Shown here piece by piece: positions 25,304-32,722 of a DNA stretch of 64,000 nt (positions within the stretch are counted from its first letter, which is position 1; each line of letters begins with the position of its first letter). Location of the stretch: positions 1-64,000 of the forward strand of contig JAEZKA010000063.1 in the NCBI GenBank assembly GCA_023436225.1. The letters are read 5' to 3'. The DNA is from Bacillota bacterium (lineage in GTDB: Bacteria; Bacillota; Clostridia; Lachnospirales; Lachnospiraceae). The notes under the pieces were generated by a model, which saw only the letters and a list, made by a program, of their open reading frames with translations, searched no databases and was not told where the DNA came from. The position numbers were made by a program, and so were the translations under genes.

Positions 25304-26407
25304 TTACTGTTTATAGAATTCTTTAATCTTATCCATTCTTGAGGTCATCCCCTGAAATAGATAATCCACTAGGGTAATCGCAACCATCGCCTCCACTACA
25401 ACAACTGCTCTTGGTACGATGATTGGATCATGTCGGCCTTGAATTTCGACTTCAATATTCTCTTTGCTCTTATTCACAGTACGCTGCGATCTGGCAATTG
25501 AAGCTGTAGGCTTCACAGCAGCTCGAAGGATTATCTCCGTCCCATCACTAATTCCTCCAAGGATACCTCCGGCATGATTACTTCGTTTGCCAAGCTTTCC
25601 ACTATCGTCATAGCAAAAAGAATCATTGTTCTCTGCACCTGTTCTTGTTGCCACCTCAAATCCATCACCGATCTCTACACCTTTAACCGCTCCAATAGAC
25701 ATAATTGCTTTAGCAAGGGTAGCATCCAGCTTATCAAAAACCGGCTGTCCAATTCCTGCAGGTACTCCTGATACGATACACTCTATTACGCCACCAACAG
25801 AATTATGATCCTCCATCTGCTCCCTGATATAGGCTTCTGCTCTCACAGACGCTTCTGGATCCGGCATATTCAAGGGGCTATCCATTCTGCATTCCTTACG
25901 ACATTTTTGATAGTCAATAGTAACAGGTCCAATGGACTTAGTGTAGGCAAATACCGATATGCCTAGCTCCTTCAATATCTCAGCTGCAATTGCTCCTGCA
26001 GCCACTCTTGCTGTGGTCTCACGCCCTGAAGAGCGACCACCGCCACGATAATCTCGAAAACCATACTTCATATCATATGTATAATCTGCATGTCCAGGTC
26101 GATAATAACCAGCAATATCCGAGTAATCATAAGAGCGATGGTTCTCATTGTAAACTACTAGAGATATCGGTGTTCCTGTCGTACGCCCCTCAAAAATACC
26201 TGAAAGAATACGCAACCGGTCATTCTCCTTCCTTGGTGTAGAATATTCAGTCTGACCGGGTTTTCTCCGATCTAAGTACGCCTGTATAACCGCTTCATTC
26301 ATGGGAAGACCTGCCGGACATCCATCCACAACGACTCCAATTCCCTCACCATGGGATTCTCCCCATGTAGATATAACAAAACTTTTTCCGTAAACTGATC
26401 CTGACAT
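25304..26407 (-). CDS. aroC: chorismate synthase
   Basis: 367 residues, converts EPSP to chorismate with reduced FMN, the last step of the shikimate pathway. Seen: GxSHGE motif as WGESHGEGIGVVVDG near the N terminus, RPGHADYTYDMKYG with DYRGGGRSSGRET, SNHAGGILGGISDG and RHDPIIVPRAVVVVEAM. No other aro genes are nearby. Its lone position opposite a GNAT is unremarkable. Confidence 0.97.
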   Translation of the reverse strand: MSGSVYGKSFVISTWGESHGEGIGVVVDGCPAGLPMNEAVIQAYLDRRKPGQTEYSTPRKENDRLRILSGIFEGRTTGTPISLVVYNENHRSYDYSDIAGYYRPGHADYTYDMKYGFRDYRGGGRSSGRETTARVAAGAIAAEILKELGISVFAYTKSIGPVTIDYQKCRKECRMDSPLNMPDPEASVRAEAYIREQMEDHNSVGGVIECIVSGVPAGIGQPVFDKLDATLAKAIMSIGAVKGVEIGDGFEVATRTGAENNDSFCYDDSGKLGKRSNHAGGILGGISDGTEIILRAAVKPTASIARSQRTVNKSKENIEVEIQGRHDPIIVPRAVVVVEAMVAITLVDYLFQGMTSRMDKIKEFYKQ

Positions 26408-26575
26408 AAGTGACTCCTATGACTTCTTATTATTAATGAAATTTATAAGTAGCTAGTAACTTATCACTAGTATATCGAAACTGTAACATAATATCAAACA
26501 CTTTATGATTAAACAGAAGCCATTCCTTTTTATTTATTCGAGAATAGATTACTATTTATGAAAAGAATTTTATTC

Positions 26576-26603
26576 TTACAAAACAAATTCAAGGTAGTAT
26601 AAT
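26576..26603 (+). promoter_or_regulatory. probable promoter of the lipoprotein gene
   Basis: TTACAA (26576-26581), 16-bp spacer, TATAAT (26598-26603). The rest of 26408-26724 is AT-rich with no other clear feature; a leader of about 115 nt would precede the gene. Confidence 0.5.
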
Positions 26604-26724
26604 AAATAACGTTATGTTAAAATATAACAAATCACATAAAAATTCCAAATTGATCAAAACACTATTAATAACAAAGGCTGCATAATGCTGATGCGATTTT
26701 CATCTGTACAATAGGAGATTAAAT

Positions 26725-27162
26725 ATGCGTAAATTCAAGTCAATCCTCTTTCTGATTTTAATTCTTGCTCTGACCAGCTGTTCTGATAAAGACGTAACCA
26801 AATATTATCATGACTATCAAGGCGAAAGTAAGCTTTGGGAGGTATATTATCACGAGAAATCCGTAGTAACCTTTTGGACAGAGGATGGTATATTACAACA
26901 TGACACCTCAACAGAAGCAACCTTTACTGCAGTATATAAGAATGGTATTGAGGAATTAGCCAATGTCCGTCAACTGGAGATCGGATATGATACCGGTCTG
27001 ACAGGTAGTTCTATGTGTGAAAATTACGATAAAGACGGGCCTGACCACAGGGCTTTCACGATTACCTCGAGCAGTGGTTTAACTACCTATGAGCCAGAGA
27101 CACTAACAGCAACACTACGCATTGATGATCATACAGAGACGATCGAATTAACCAGAAAATAG
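26725..27162 (+). CDS. small secreted lipoprotein of unknown function
   Basis: 145 residues. A lipoprotein signal peptide is seen: basic MRKFK, hydrophobic ILFLILILA, lipobox LTSC with Cys19. The rest is a beta-rich, charged domain with ETLTATLRIDDHTETIEL at its end. It would be lipidated by Lgt (39542-40339) and sit on the outer face of the membrane. The family is not recognised. AGGAG lies before the ATG. Confidence 0.75.
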   Translation: MRKFKSILFLILILALTSCSDKDVTKYYHDYQGESKLWEVYYHEKSVVTFWTEDGILQHDTSTEATFTAVYKNGIEELANVRQLEIGYDTGLTGSSMCENYDKDGPDHRAFTITSSSGLTTYEPETLTATLRIDDHTETIELTRK

Positions 27163-27221
27163 AACGTTTCCACATGTCATGCTTACATTATTGTACTCTA
27201 GTTGCTAATAAAGTAAAGCGC

Positions 27222-27255
27222 AGAAAAAGAATGATAATAATATCATTCTTTTTCT
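27222..27255. terminator. 15-bp hairpin between lipoprotein and EAL genes
   Basis: Perfect arms 27222-27236/27241-27255 with an ATAA loop and built-in A5/T5 runs on both sides; serves the convergent genes in both directions. Confidence 0.85.
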
Positions 27256-27335
27256 ATTCCCCGTACACCTGTTGCCATATTATATACAGCATTTGTGTAA
27301 GTAAATTGTATATTTGATTTGTCCTTTCGAAGCCC

Positions 27336-28649
27336 CTAGCTTGGTAGAAATAATATTTCCTTCAACTTATCACTAGGTAGGGGCTTGCAAAGCAGAAAGC
27401 CTTGTCCACGCTCACAGGATGAGTTTCTTAGATAATCCAATTGCTCCTGTGTCTCGATTCCTTCTGCTACCACCCTATAATTTAATTCATGAGCCATAGA
27501 TAAGATGTTATGTGTAATAACTGTCTCCTCATTCCCATGTGGTATTGATTGTATAAAGCTTTTATCAATTTTTATAATATCAATTGGCAACTTTTTAATA
27601 TGCGTTAATGACGAGTAGCCTGTACCGAAATCATCCAATGCTATTTTAATTCCATAAGCTCTGAGCCTGTTCAACCGTTCAATCGCTAAATCAACCTGTG
27701 TGAGGATGATCGTCTCAGTAATCTCAAATATTATCTTAGTCAGATCCACAGGGTGTGAAGAGATAATTTCTTCAATCTTCTGAAAATTGCTCTCAGACTC
27801 TAAGGTTTTACTGGATAGGTTAATGGATAATTCCATATTTCTTAATCCACTTTCCTCCCATAGTTGCTTCTGATGCAAGGCTTCCTTAATAATCCAACGC
27901 TCCAAACAATAGATTTGCTTTGATTTTTCAGCAATCGGTATAAAAATTTCAGGAGATATAAAACCATTCTCCGGATGTGGCCAACGTACCAATGCTTCTA
28001 CTCCGATAATCTCATTGTTTATAAGATTATATTCCGGTTGATAATACAGTCTAAACTCTTCCTTATCAATACCATTTTGAAGTTTATTGATCATCTGCAC
28101 CTGTTCAATCATGTCCTTCTGGAGCTCATCACTGTATATATTAATATCCTTACCTGACTTTTTCGCAAGATAACCGGCCGTCTCCGCCTTCCTAACCAGC
28201 GTATCAATATCGTTTCCATGTTCTGGGTACAATGCAATACCAGCGCTCATCGTTATATAAAAAGCATAATTTGATATGTAGATATTACAACCGTTATCAA
28301 TAACATCCTCTATCACATCATAGATATGTTGCTTCGTCTTTATATTAGTACATAATATCGCAAACTTATCACTAGCTACCCTGGTTACATAATTAGGATT
28401 CTGTATTTTTGTAGCAAGATATTCGGCTACACACTTGATTATATTGTCACACACTTTGAAACCGTATGTTTCATTTAGATAAGTAAAGTTGTTAATATCT
28501 AAATAAACCAGAGCAAATCTATCTACTCCTGCAAATTGGTTGCAAGATCTTTGAACAAGATAATCGGTTAAAACATTCCTCAATAAATTTAATTTCGGTA
28601 AACCGGTAAGTTCATCATAACATGCTGGCCATAAATTTGCTTTTCCCAT
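27336..28649 (-). CDS. c-di-GMP phosphodiesterase, degenerate GGDEF plus EAL
   Basis: 437 residues, no membrane segment. The GGDEF domain (about 1-170) keeps DELTGLPKLN and the fold, but its active site reads ASDKF at 92-96, so cyclase activity should be lost, leaving a GTP-sensing or structural role. The EAL domain (about 185-435) is complete: EAL 218-220, Asn in INLSS, EITET, DDFGTG with Asp339-Asp340, Lys360 and EGIE 396-399. It should hydrolyse c-di-GMP. It is a single gene, divergent from the pheromone-like peptide gene, and could link motility or attachment to that locus. Confidence 0.9.
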   Translation of the reverse strand: MGKANLWPACYDELTGLPKLNLLRNVLTDYLVQRSCNQFAGVDRFALVYLDINNFTYLNETYGFKVCDNIIKCVAEYLATKIQNPNYVTRVASDKFAILCTNIKTKQHIYDVIEDVIDNGCNIYISNYAFYITMSAGIALYPEHGNDIDTLVRKAETAGYLAKKSGKDINIYSDELQKDMIEQVQMINKLQNGIDKEEFRLYYQPEYNLINNEIIGVEALVRWPHPENGFISPEIFIPIAEKSKQIYCLERWIIKEALHQKQLWEESGLRNMELSINLSSKTLESESNFQKIEEIISSHPVDLTKIIFEITETIILTQVDLAIERLNRLRAYGIKIALDDFGTGYSSLTHIKKLPIDIIKIDKSFIQSIPHGNEETVITHNILSMAHELNYRVVAEGIETQEQLDYLRNSSCERGQGFLLCKPLPSDKLKEILFLPS

Positions 28650-28754
28650 ACTTTTCTCTCTTGTTCCTCATTCACACTTTGAATGAATCTGCAAAGCTGA
28701 CGATTATTATGATATTAGTAGTTGGTCAAATATATAATAAAATATATCCGATAA

Positions 28755-28812
28755 AAAAACCATGTCGTATTTGGAAAATTCAAATAAATTTTCCAAATAC
28801 GACATGGTTTTT
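28755..28812. terminator. perfect 26-bp inverted repeat between divergent genes
   Basis: Arms 28755-28780 and 28787-28812 are perfect complements with a 6-nt loop, bounded by A7 on the left and T5 plus a later T7 on the right. It is terminator-shaped for both strands, yet it lies between two divergent promoters, where no gene ends. It may insulate or attenuate the EAL gene and the peptide gene. Confidence 0.7.
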
Positions 28813-28827
28813 GCTTTTTTTCAAGCT

Positions 28828-28878
28828 TATAATCTAATTAATTTAAAAATTAAAAACACGTAAGACGTGTTTTTAATT
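28828..28878 (+). promoter_or_regulatory. -10 element and 5'-end hairpin of the peptide gene
   Basis: A perfect TATAAT at 28828-28833 with a poor -35 (TGGTTT region), then a perfect 14-bp hairpin (28848-28861/28865-28878, 3-nt loop) where the mRNA would begin. A weak -35 suggests need of an activator; the hairpin may protect the transcript. Confidence 0.5.
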
Positions 28879-28937
28879 CAAAAATGATACTTATGTTCCA
28901 TAAACAAAATAAAATTAAAAACTAGGAGGATTTAAAA

Positions 28938-29132
28938 ATGAAAAACAAACAAAGAAATTTAACTCTCTCTGTATTACTGATACTTGTGAGCTTAATGGTT
29001 ATATTCGGTAAAGCACAAATAAACAAAAACGATGGACATACTTATGCAAGCGATGCTCCTACTATCATCTCCGCTTCTATTGATGACGGTGATACTTATG
29101 CAAGCGATGCTCCTACTATCATCTCCGCATAA
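28938..29132 (+). CDS. exported propeptide with two pheromone-like repeats
   Basis: 64 residues, with AGGAGG 8 nt before the ATG. A basic start (MKNKQRN) and a hydrophobic core about 8-23 (LTLSVLLILVSLMVIF) give a Sec-type signal peptide. Then come two copies of TYASDAPTIISA (35-46 and 53-64) in an 18-residue period, the second ending exactly at the C terminus. Repeated short C-terminal units behind a signal peptide are typical of precursors of Phr/Pap-like signalling peptides. Two RRNPP-like regulators are next to it in convergent orientation, with a 14-bp overlap. I know no described family with this sequence; a small bacteriocin-like peptide is an alternative. Confidence 0.8.
   Translation: MKNKQRNLTLSVLLILVSLMVIFGKAQINKNDGHTYASDAPTIISASIDDGDTYASDAPTIISA
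29038..29128 (+). repeat. two perfect 37-bp direct repeats inside the propeptide gene
   Basis: 29038-29074 and 29092-29128 are identical 37-mers with a 54-bp (18-codon) period. Identity at the DNA level, including third positions, points to recent duplication or gene conversion. Confidence 0.9.
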
Positions 29133-30075
29133 TATCAATCACATTTAATACTGAACCATACCTTTTTAAAACATGCTTATGAACAAACTCTTCCATATAA
29201 CTTAAGCGTGTTGCTACAGCAATATAATATGCCTGTTTAAAATAGCAGAGACACTCTTTTTCATGATCAGGCGGTAGCACCCCTGTATCGATAAGCCGCT
29301 CTTTATTCCAAGCGATACCATACAAAAGATTTGGGAGTGCATTGCCCAACTTGCTTTTTATACATATTTGCACTCCCTCATTAGCTACCACTATCGCTTC
29401 TTCATGATTTCCAATTAGTCCATAAAATTTAGACAGGTTATTAGCGATCGTTACTTGTAATATTGCTCTCTGTTGCTCTTCCATATAACTTTTTTTCATA
29501 GCGCTATATGCATCTTTTATTACATTAATTGCATTATGATACTCTTGCTTTTCCTCATAAGCATTTGAAATATTTATCAGCAATTGCGCTTCATTAAAGC
29601 TTAATGGCCAATTAGATAACGAAATTGATCCATACTTAGGTATAGTTAGGCGTATTGCTTGTACGGAAGCTTCCAGGTATTCTTCCGCGGTAATACGCTT
29701 TTGAAAGTAATTAATTATACTTTCCGCTCTTAGCAAAAATTGATTATCAAGAATTGAATGACCGATAGTTTGCTTAATTTCATTTAAAATAGCTTCGGCT
29801 TGTATAAAATCATATTGCTTTATATAATCTTCAAATAACTTCATCTTCTCCAGTACCTTCAAATCTGATACAGATAGTAAGGAGTACGCTCTATCTCTAA
29901 TACGGCCCATACGTTCCATCAGTAGCTCATAGACATCCCTACTTGGATTTTGACTACCGTTTTCTATTCTTGACAAAGTCTCAGCCGAGCAGATTCCATC
30001 ACATAATTGCTCCTGTGTGATAGACAGGGACTTCCTTGTCATGCGTACAATATCCCCTAGTCGATATCTGCCCAT
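29119..30075 (-). CDS. XRE-HTH plus helical-repeat regulator (RRNPP-like), second of operon
   Basis: 318 residues. HTH at about 8-65 (LSITQEQLCDGICSAETLSRIENG). The rest, about 70-318, is all-helical with TPR-like units (EAQLLINISNAYEEKQEYHNAINVIKDAY; NLSKFYGLIGNHEEAIVVANEGVQI). This is the layout of RRNPP receptors (Rap, NprR, PlcR, PrgX), which bind imported peptide pheromones in the TPR groove and control transcription. Its start overlaps the end of the preceding paralogue by 19 bp, and its end overlaps the propeptide gene by 14 bp. Peptide binding is inference. Confidence 0.8.
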   Translation of the reverse strand: MGRYRLGDIVRMTRKSLSITQEQLCDGICSAETLSRIENGSQNPSRDVYELLMERMGRIRDRAYSLLSVSDLKVLEKMKLFEDYIKQYDFIQAEAILNEIKQTIGHSILDNQFLLRAESIINYFQKRITAEEYLEASVQAIRLTIPKYGSISLSNWPLSFNEAQLLINISNAYEEKQEYHNAINVIKDAYSAMKKSYMEEQQRAILQVTIANNLSKFYGLIGNHEEAIVVANEGVQICIKSKLGNALPNLLYGIAWNKERLIDTGVLPPDHEKECLCYFKQAYYIAVATRLSYMEEFVHKHVLKRYGSVLNVIDIMRR

Positions 30076-31022
30076 TGGTATTCCTCCTCAAGATGTTTCA
30101 TAATTAACTCTGCTTCCGTATTATCTTCAAAAAAATGATAAATATGGTATGCTTGAAGGTAATACTTCAAGCATTCATTATTGGAAGCATCCCATTTTCC
30201 CTCTTGCTTCAATAGTAGCTCCGTTGTTTCTGCTTTAATACTATATAAATCACCGAGATAATCCATCCTTCGACTTCCCTTGCTTTTCTCTAAGCCTTTA
30301 TCGCACATCTCCTGTGCTTTCCATATATTATCTTCCGACAAATAAAGCTTGCACGCCATTACTGCTACTTTAGCGTAGGTTTGATTTGTATCTTCGGACA
30401 ATGCCTGTAGCTCCAGATAATTAAGTACCTGTTCCAGAATATCCTTGGAGCTTTCTACATTTCCTGTGACAATCAGTCGTTGCAAGATATCGATAATAAT
30501 ACCAAGCTCGCTACTACTTAGATAATAGTCCATAATTTTATGTGTTTTAAAGTCCGGTACGGTATAGGTAATCGCTTCCATTAACAGGTTGATTGTCTCC
30601 TCAACAGCACCGCCCTGTGATTCATTCAGCAACGCTCTACAATAAACCACAAATTGCATATGAGCACTTCCTTTAGAAGCCGTTATCTGCTCATACTCTT
30701 TAAGAAGGTCATAAGCCTTCTCATAATCCTTTTCATTAATTAAATTCTTTATTTCTATTCTATTTTGATAAATCAAATAATCGAAATCAGTCAGTATTAG
30801 CTCAAACTGATTTGGCATTCTACCTAGACGTTCCAAAAGTGTCTCTAACAATAGAGAATCAACGTCCCTCTCCCCTGCTTCGATACGTGATAAGGTAGCT
30901 ACAGAACACAATCCCTTGCACAATTTACTTTGTGTAATCCCATAGGATTCGCGAAAATATTGAATAGCAGATCCAATTTTATTATTTAATAATTCATTTG
31001 TTTTACCCATGTTCTCCCACAT
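30057..31022 (-). CDS. XRE-HTH plus helical-repeat regulator (RRNPP-like), first of operon
   Basis: 321 residues, or 317 from ATG 31010; the GGGAG before 31010 is close to it, and 31022 has only a weak site. HTH at about 15-70 (YGITQSKLCKGLCSVATLSRIEAGERDVD), clearly a paralogue of the next gene's (CxGxCSxxTLSRIExG). The helical C-terminal part contains repeat units such as KVAVMACKLYLSEDNIWKAQEMCDKGLEKSKG. A reverse-strand promoter TTGAAC-17-TAATCT precedes it. It probably senses a peptide together with, or in competition with, its neighbour. Confidence 0.8.
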   Translation of the reverse strand: MWENMGKTNELLNNKIGSAIQYFRESYGITQSKLCKGLCSVATLSRIEAGERDVDSLLLETLLERLGRMPNQFELILTDFDYLIYQNRIEIKNLINEKDYEKAYDLLKEYEQITASKGSAHMQFVVYCRALLNESQGGAVEETINLLMEAITYTVPDFKTHKIMDYYLSSSELGIIIDILQRLIVTGNVESSKDILEQVLNYLELQALSEDTNQTYAKVAVMACKLYLSEDNIWKAQEMCDKGLEKSKGSRRMDYLGDLYSIKAETTELLLKQEGKWDASNNECLKYYLQAYHIYHFFEDNTEAELIMKHLEEEYQWADID

Positions 31023-31220
31023 TCCGTGTTATTGTTTTTATTTAAAATCGACAAAATTACCAATGTTTTTCACTTATAGATTACCATATCATTTTTTGTA
31101 GTTCAATTACTAATAAAGTATAAGCAAATATTATTTGTAATTTTATATGATTGCAAATAAATCGTAGTGCAAATATCACATATCGTGATGTCTTTTAACT
31201 AGCAAACTCTTTCTTATAAC

Positions 31221-31256
31221 AAAAAATGCTCCGCACGAATTATCATGGAAGCATTT
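31221..31256 (-). terminator. terminator of the VirB4-like ATPase gene
   Basis: On the reverse strand AAATGCTTCC pairs with GG-AGCATTT (one bulge) and is followed by TTTTTTG. It separates the ATPase gene from the regulator operon downstream. 31023-31220 holds the regulator promoter region. Confidence 0.6.
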
Positions 31257-31297
31257 CTATTTATCATCTTTGATTATTCCAATTATATATGTACCAA

Positions 31298-32389
31298 TTA
31301 CTTAACAGCCTTTACTAAGAAACGGTTACCACCACATAATACCAGCTTCTGTCCGCTTGGTGCCTTAACTAACCACTCTATATCCTCCGGACTAAGACTA
31401 AAGAGAGGCTTCAGAATCTCAACCTTATCCATGGAATGACCGAAGATCTCAAAATAACCGGAAATATTACGGAAGCTTAAGCGCTTTGTGAGGAAGGTTG
31501 CTGTATCTTCGATAACTGCGGTAATCACGAAGCCTTGAGACTTTGATACCTTATACATCATTGCCATGTATTTATCGTATCGTAAGAAAAGGGAATCTGC
31601 ATCATCAATCAGAAGTCTTGCTCCGGTGATCGGCGCTTTTCCATTAAGTCTCGTCCAAATATCTTCAATTGCCATGAGACTATATTTATCTGCATCCTCT
31701 TTTGATACTTTCGAGATATCATAGATTACCAACCGATGGCTACCGATATTAATCTGTTCTTTGCCTTCTGCAAGCTTATTCAAATCTGAGACAGCTGCTG
31801 CCAGCTCCTTTAGTTCCTCAAGGAAGGTGTCTTTTAATAATACATTGTCACTAATAACTGGTTCGAGGTTTAACTCGGTAGCCACTTTATTAAGACTCGC
31901 TTTCACATCGTCCAGCTTCTTTGCTATCTTCTTGCTTGTATAGGATTCTATCATATTATTAAAAGCAAGAGCATACTGGTTCCAATCCAGATCTCCACAC
32001 TCCAGACACTGCTTAAGCATTACCTGCTCAATTAAATATTTCTGTAGATTCGTTAGCTTAGGAAGCTTTGTCTCAACTAAAAGCTTTGCTAAACCAAATT
32101 TGATTTTGCTTAAGAATACTACATCCTGCTCGCTCATCTCACAGGTATCCTGTATGATTAAAGGATTAAAGGGATTATTTATCGGGTCAATCACTAAGCC
32201 GTCGTATTTTTCAATCAATTCATTAAACTCACCGTTTTTACTAATAACAAATACTGTCCCCTCGGTATTCTCTAGTACATGTTCAATTTCATTTTTTAGA
32301 GCATAGGTTTTCCCGGTACCTGCAGGACCGAAGTAGAACCCACTGCCCCCATTAATCATATCTCTACGCTGCTGATAAATCTGAACCAT
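31298..32389 (-). CDS. orphan VirB4/TraE-like P-loop ATPase
   Basis: 363 residues. Walker A GPAGTGKT (21-28) is followed by LKNEIEHVL and VFVISKNGEF, as in the C-terminal ATPase half of VirB4-type conjugation ATPases. LVIYDISKVSKEDADKYSLM with an IEDIWTRLN helix, Walker B RLLIDDADSLF, and TAVIEDTATFL follow in VirB4 order, and the end (LSPEDIEWLV..SGQKLVLCGG) fits too. The N-terminal VirB4 domain is missing and no other conjugation gene is in the window. It may be a domesticated T4SS motor or a defence or envelope ATPase. GGAGG(A) precedes the ATG. Confidence 0.65.
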   Translation of the reverse strand: MVQIYQQRRDMINGGSGFYFGPAGTGKTYALKNEIEHVLENTEGTVFVISKNGEFNELIEKYDGLVIDPINNPFNPLIIQDTCEMSEQDVVFLSKIKFGLAKLLVETKLPKLTNLQKYLIEQVMLKQCLECGDLDWNQYALAFNNMIESYTSKKIAKKLDDVKASLNKVATELNLEPVISDNVLLKDTFLEELKELAAAVSDLNKLAEGKEQINIGSHRLVIYDISKVSKEDADKYSLMAIEDIWTRLNGKAPITGARLLIDDADSLFLRYDKYMAMMYKVSKSQGFVITAVIEDTATFLTKRLSFRNISGYFEIFGHSMDKVEILKPLFSLSPEDIEWLVKAPSGQKLVLCGGNRFLVKAVK

Positions 32390-32603
32390 GACTGCTCCTC
32401 CTTAATTATTTGTCTTCCTTTCTTAGCCTTCTAGCATGTTCATTGCTGTGTATTTATCTACCCCATTTTGTCAATTTACAAATATAAGTATGCCAGATTT
32501 TTCATCCATTGTATAGTCTTTAATTCAATTAATACACAACCTTTCCTCTGATTTTTCAAAAATAACATAGATTCTATTGCTATTTTCAGATATTCTAAAA
32601 CCG

Positions 32604-32633
32604 AAAAAGCGCAAGATTAATTGCTTCTTGCGC
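32604..32633 (-). terminator. terminator after the bactofilin-ABC unit
   Basis: GCGCAAGA (32609-32616) pairs with TCTTGCGC (32626-32633); on the reverse strand TTTTTCGG follows. It is the only terminator downstream of the five-gene unit. The rest of 32390-32722 shows no gene; it includes the promoter region of the VirB4-like gene. Confidence 0.75.
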
Positions 32634-32722
32634 ATTTTCTTAACACAAACAGTATTACTATTCCGAATTTGACTAAACGGAATCATATCAATTTTAGAAA
32701 ATATTTGCCTTTCTCATCATAT

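Noticed and set aside
29038..29128. CRISPR-like repeat pair.
   Set aside because: Only two copies with a 17-bp gap, in frame within a small coding sequence; it is a coding duplication.
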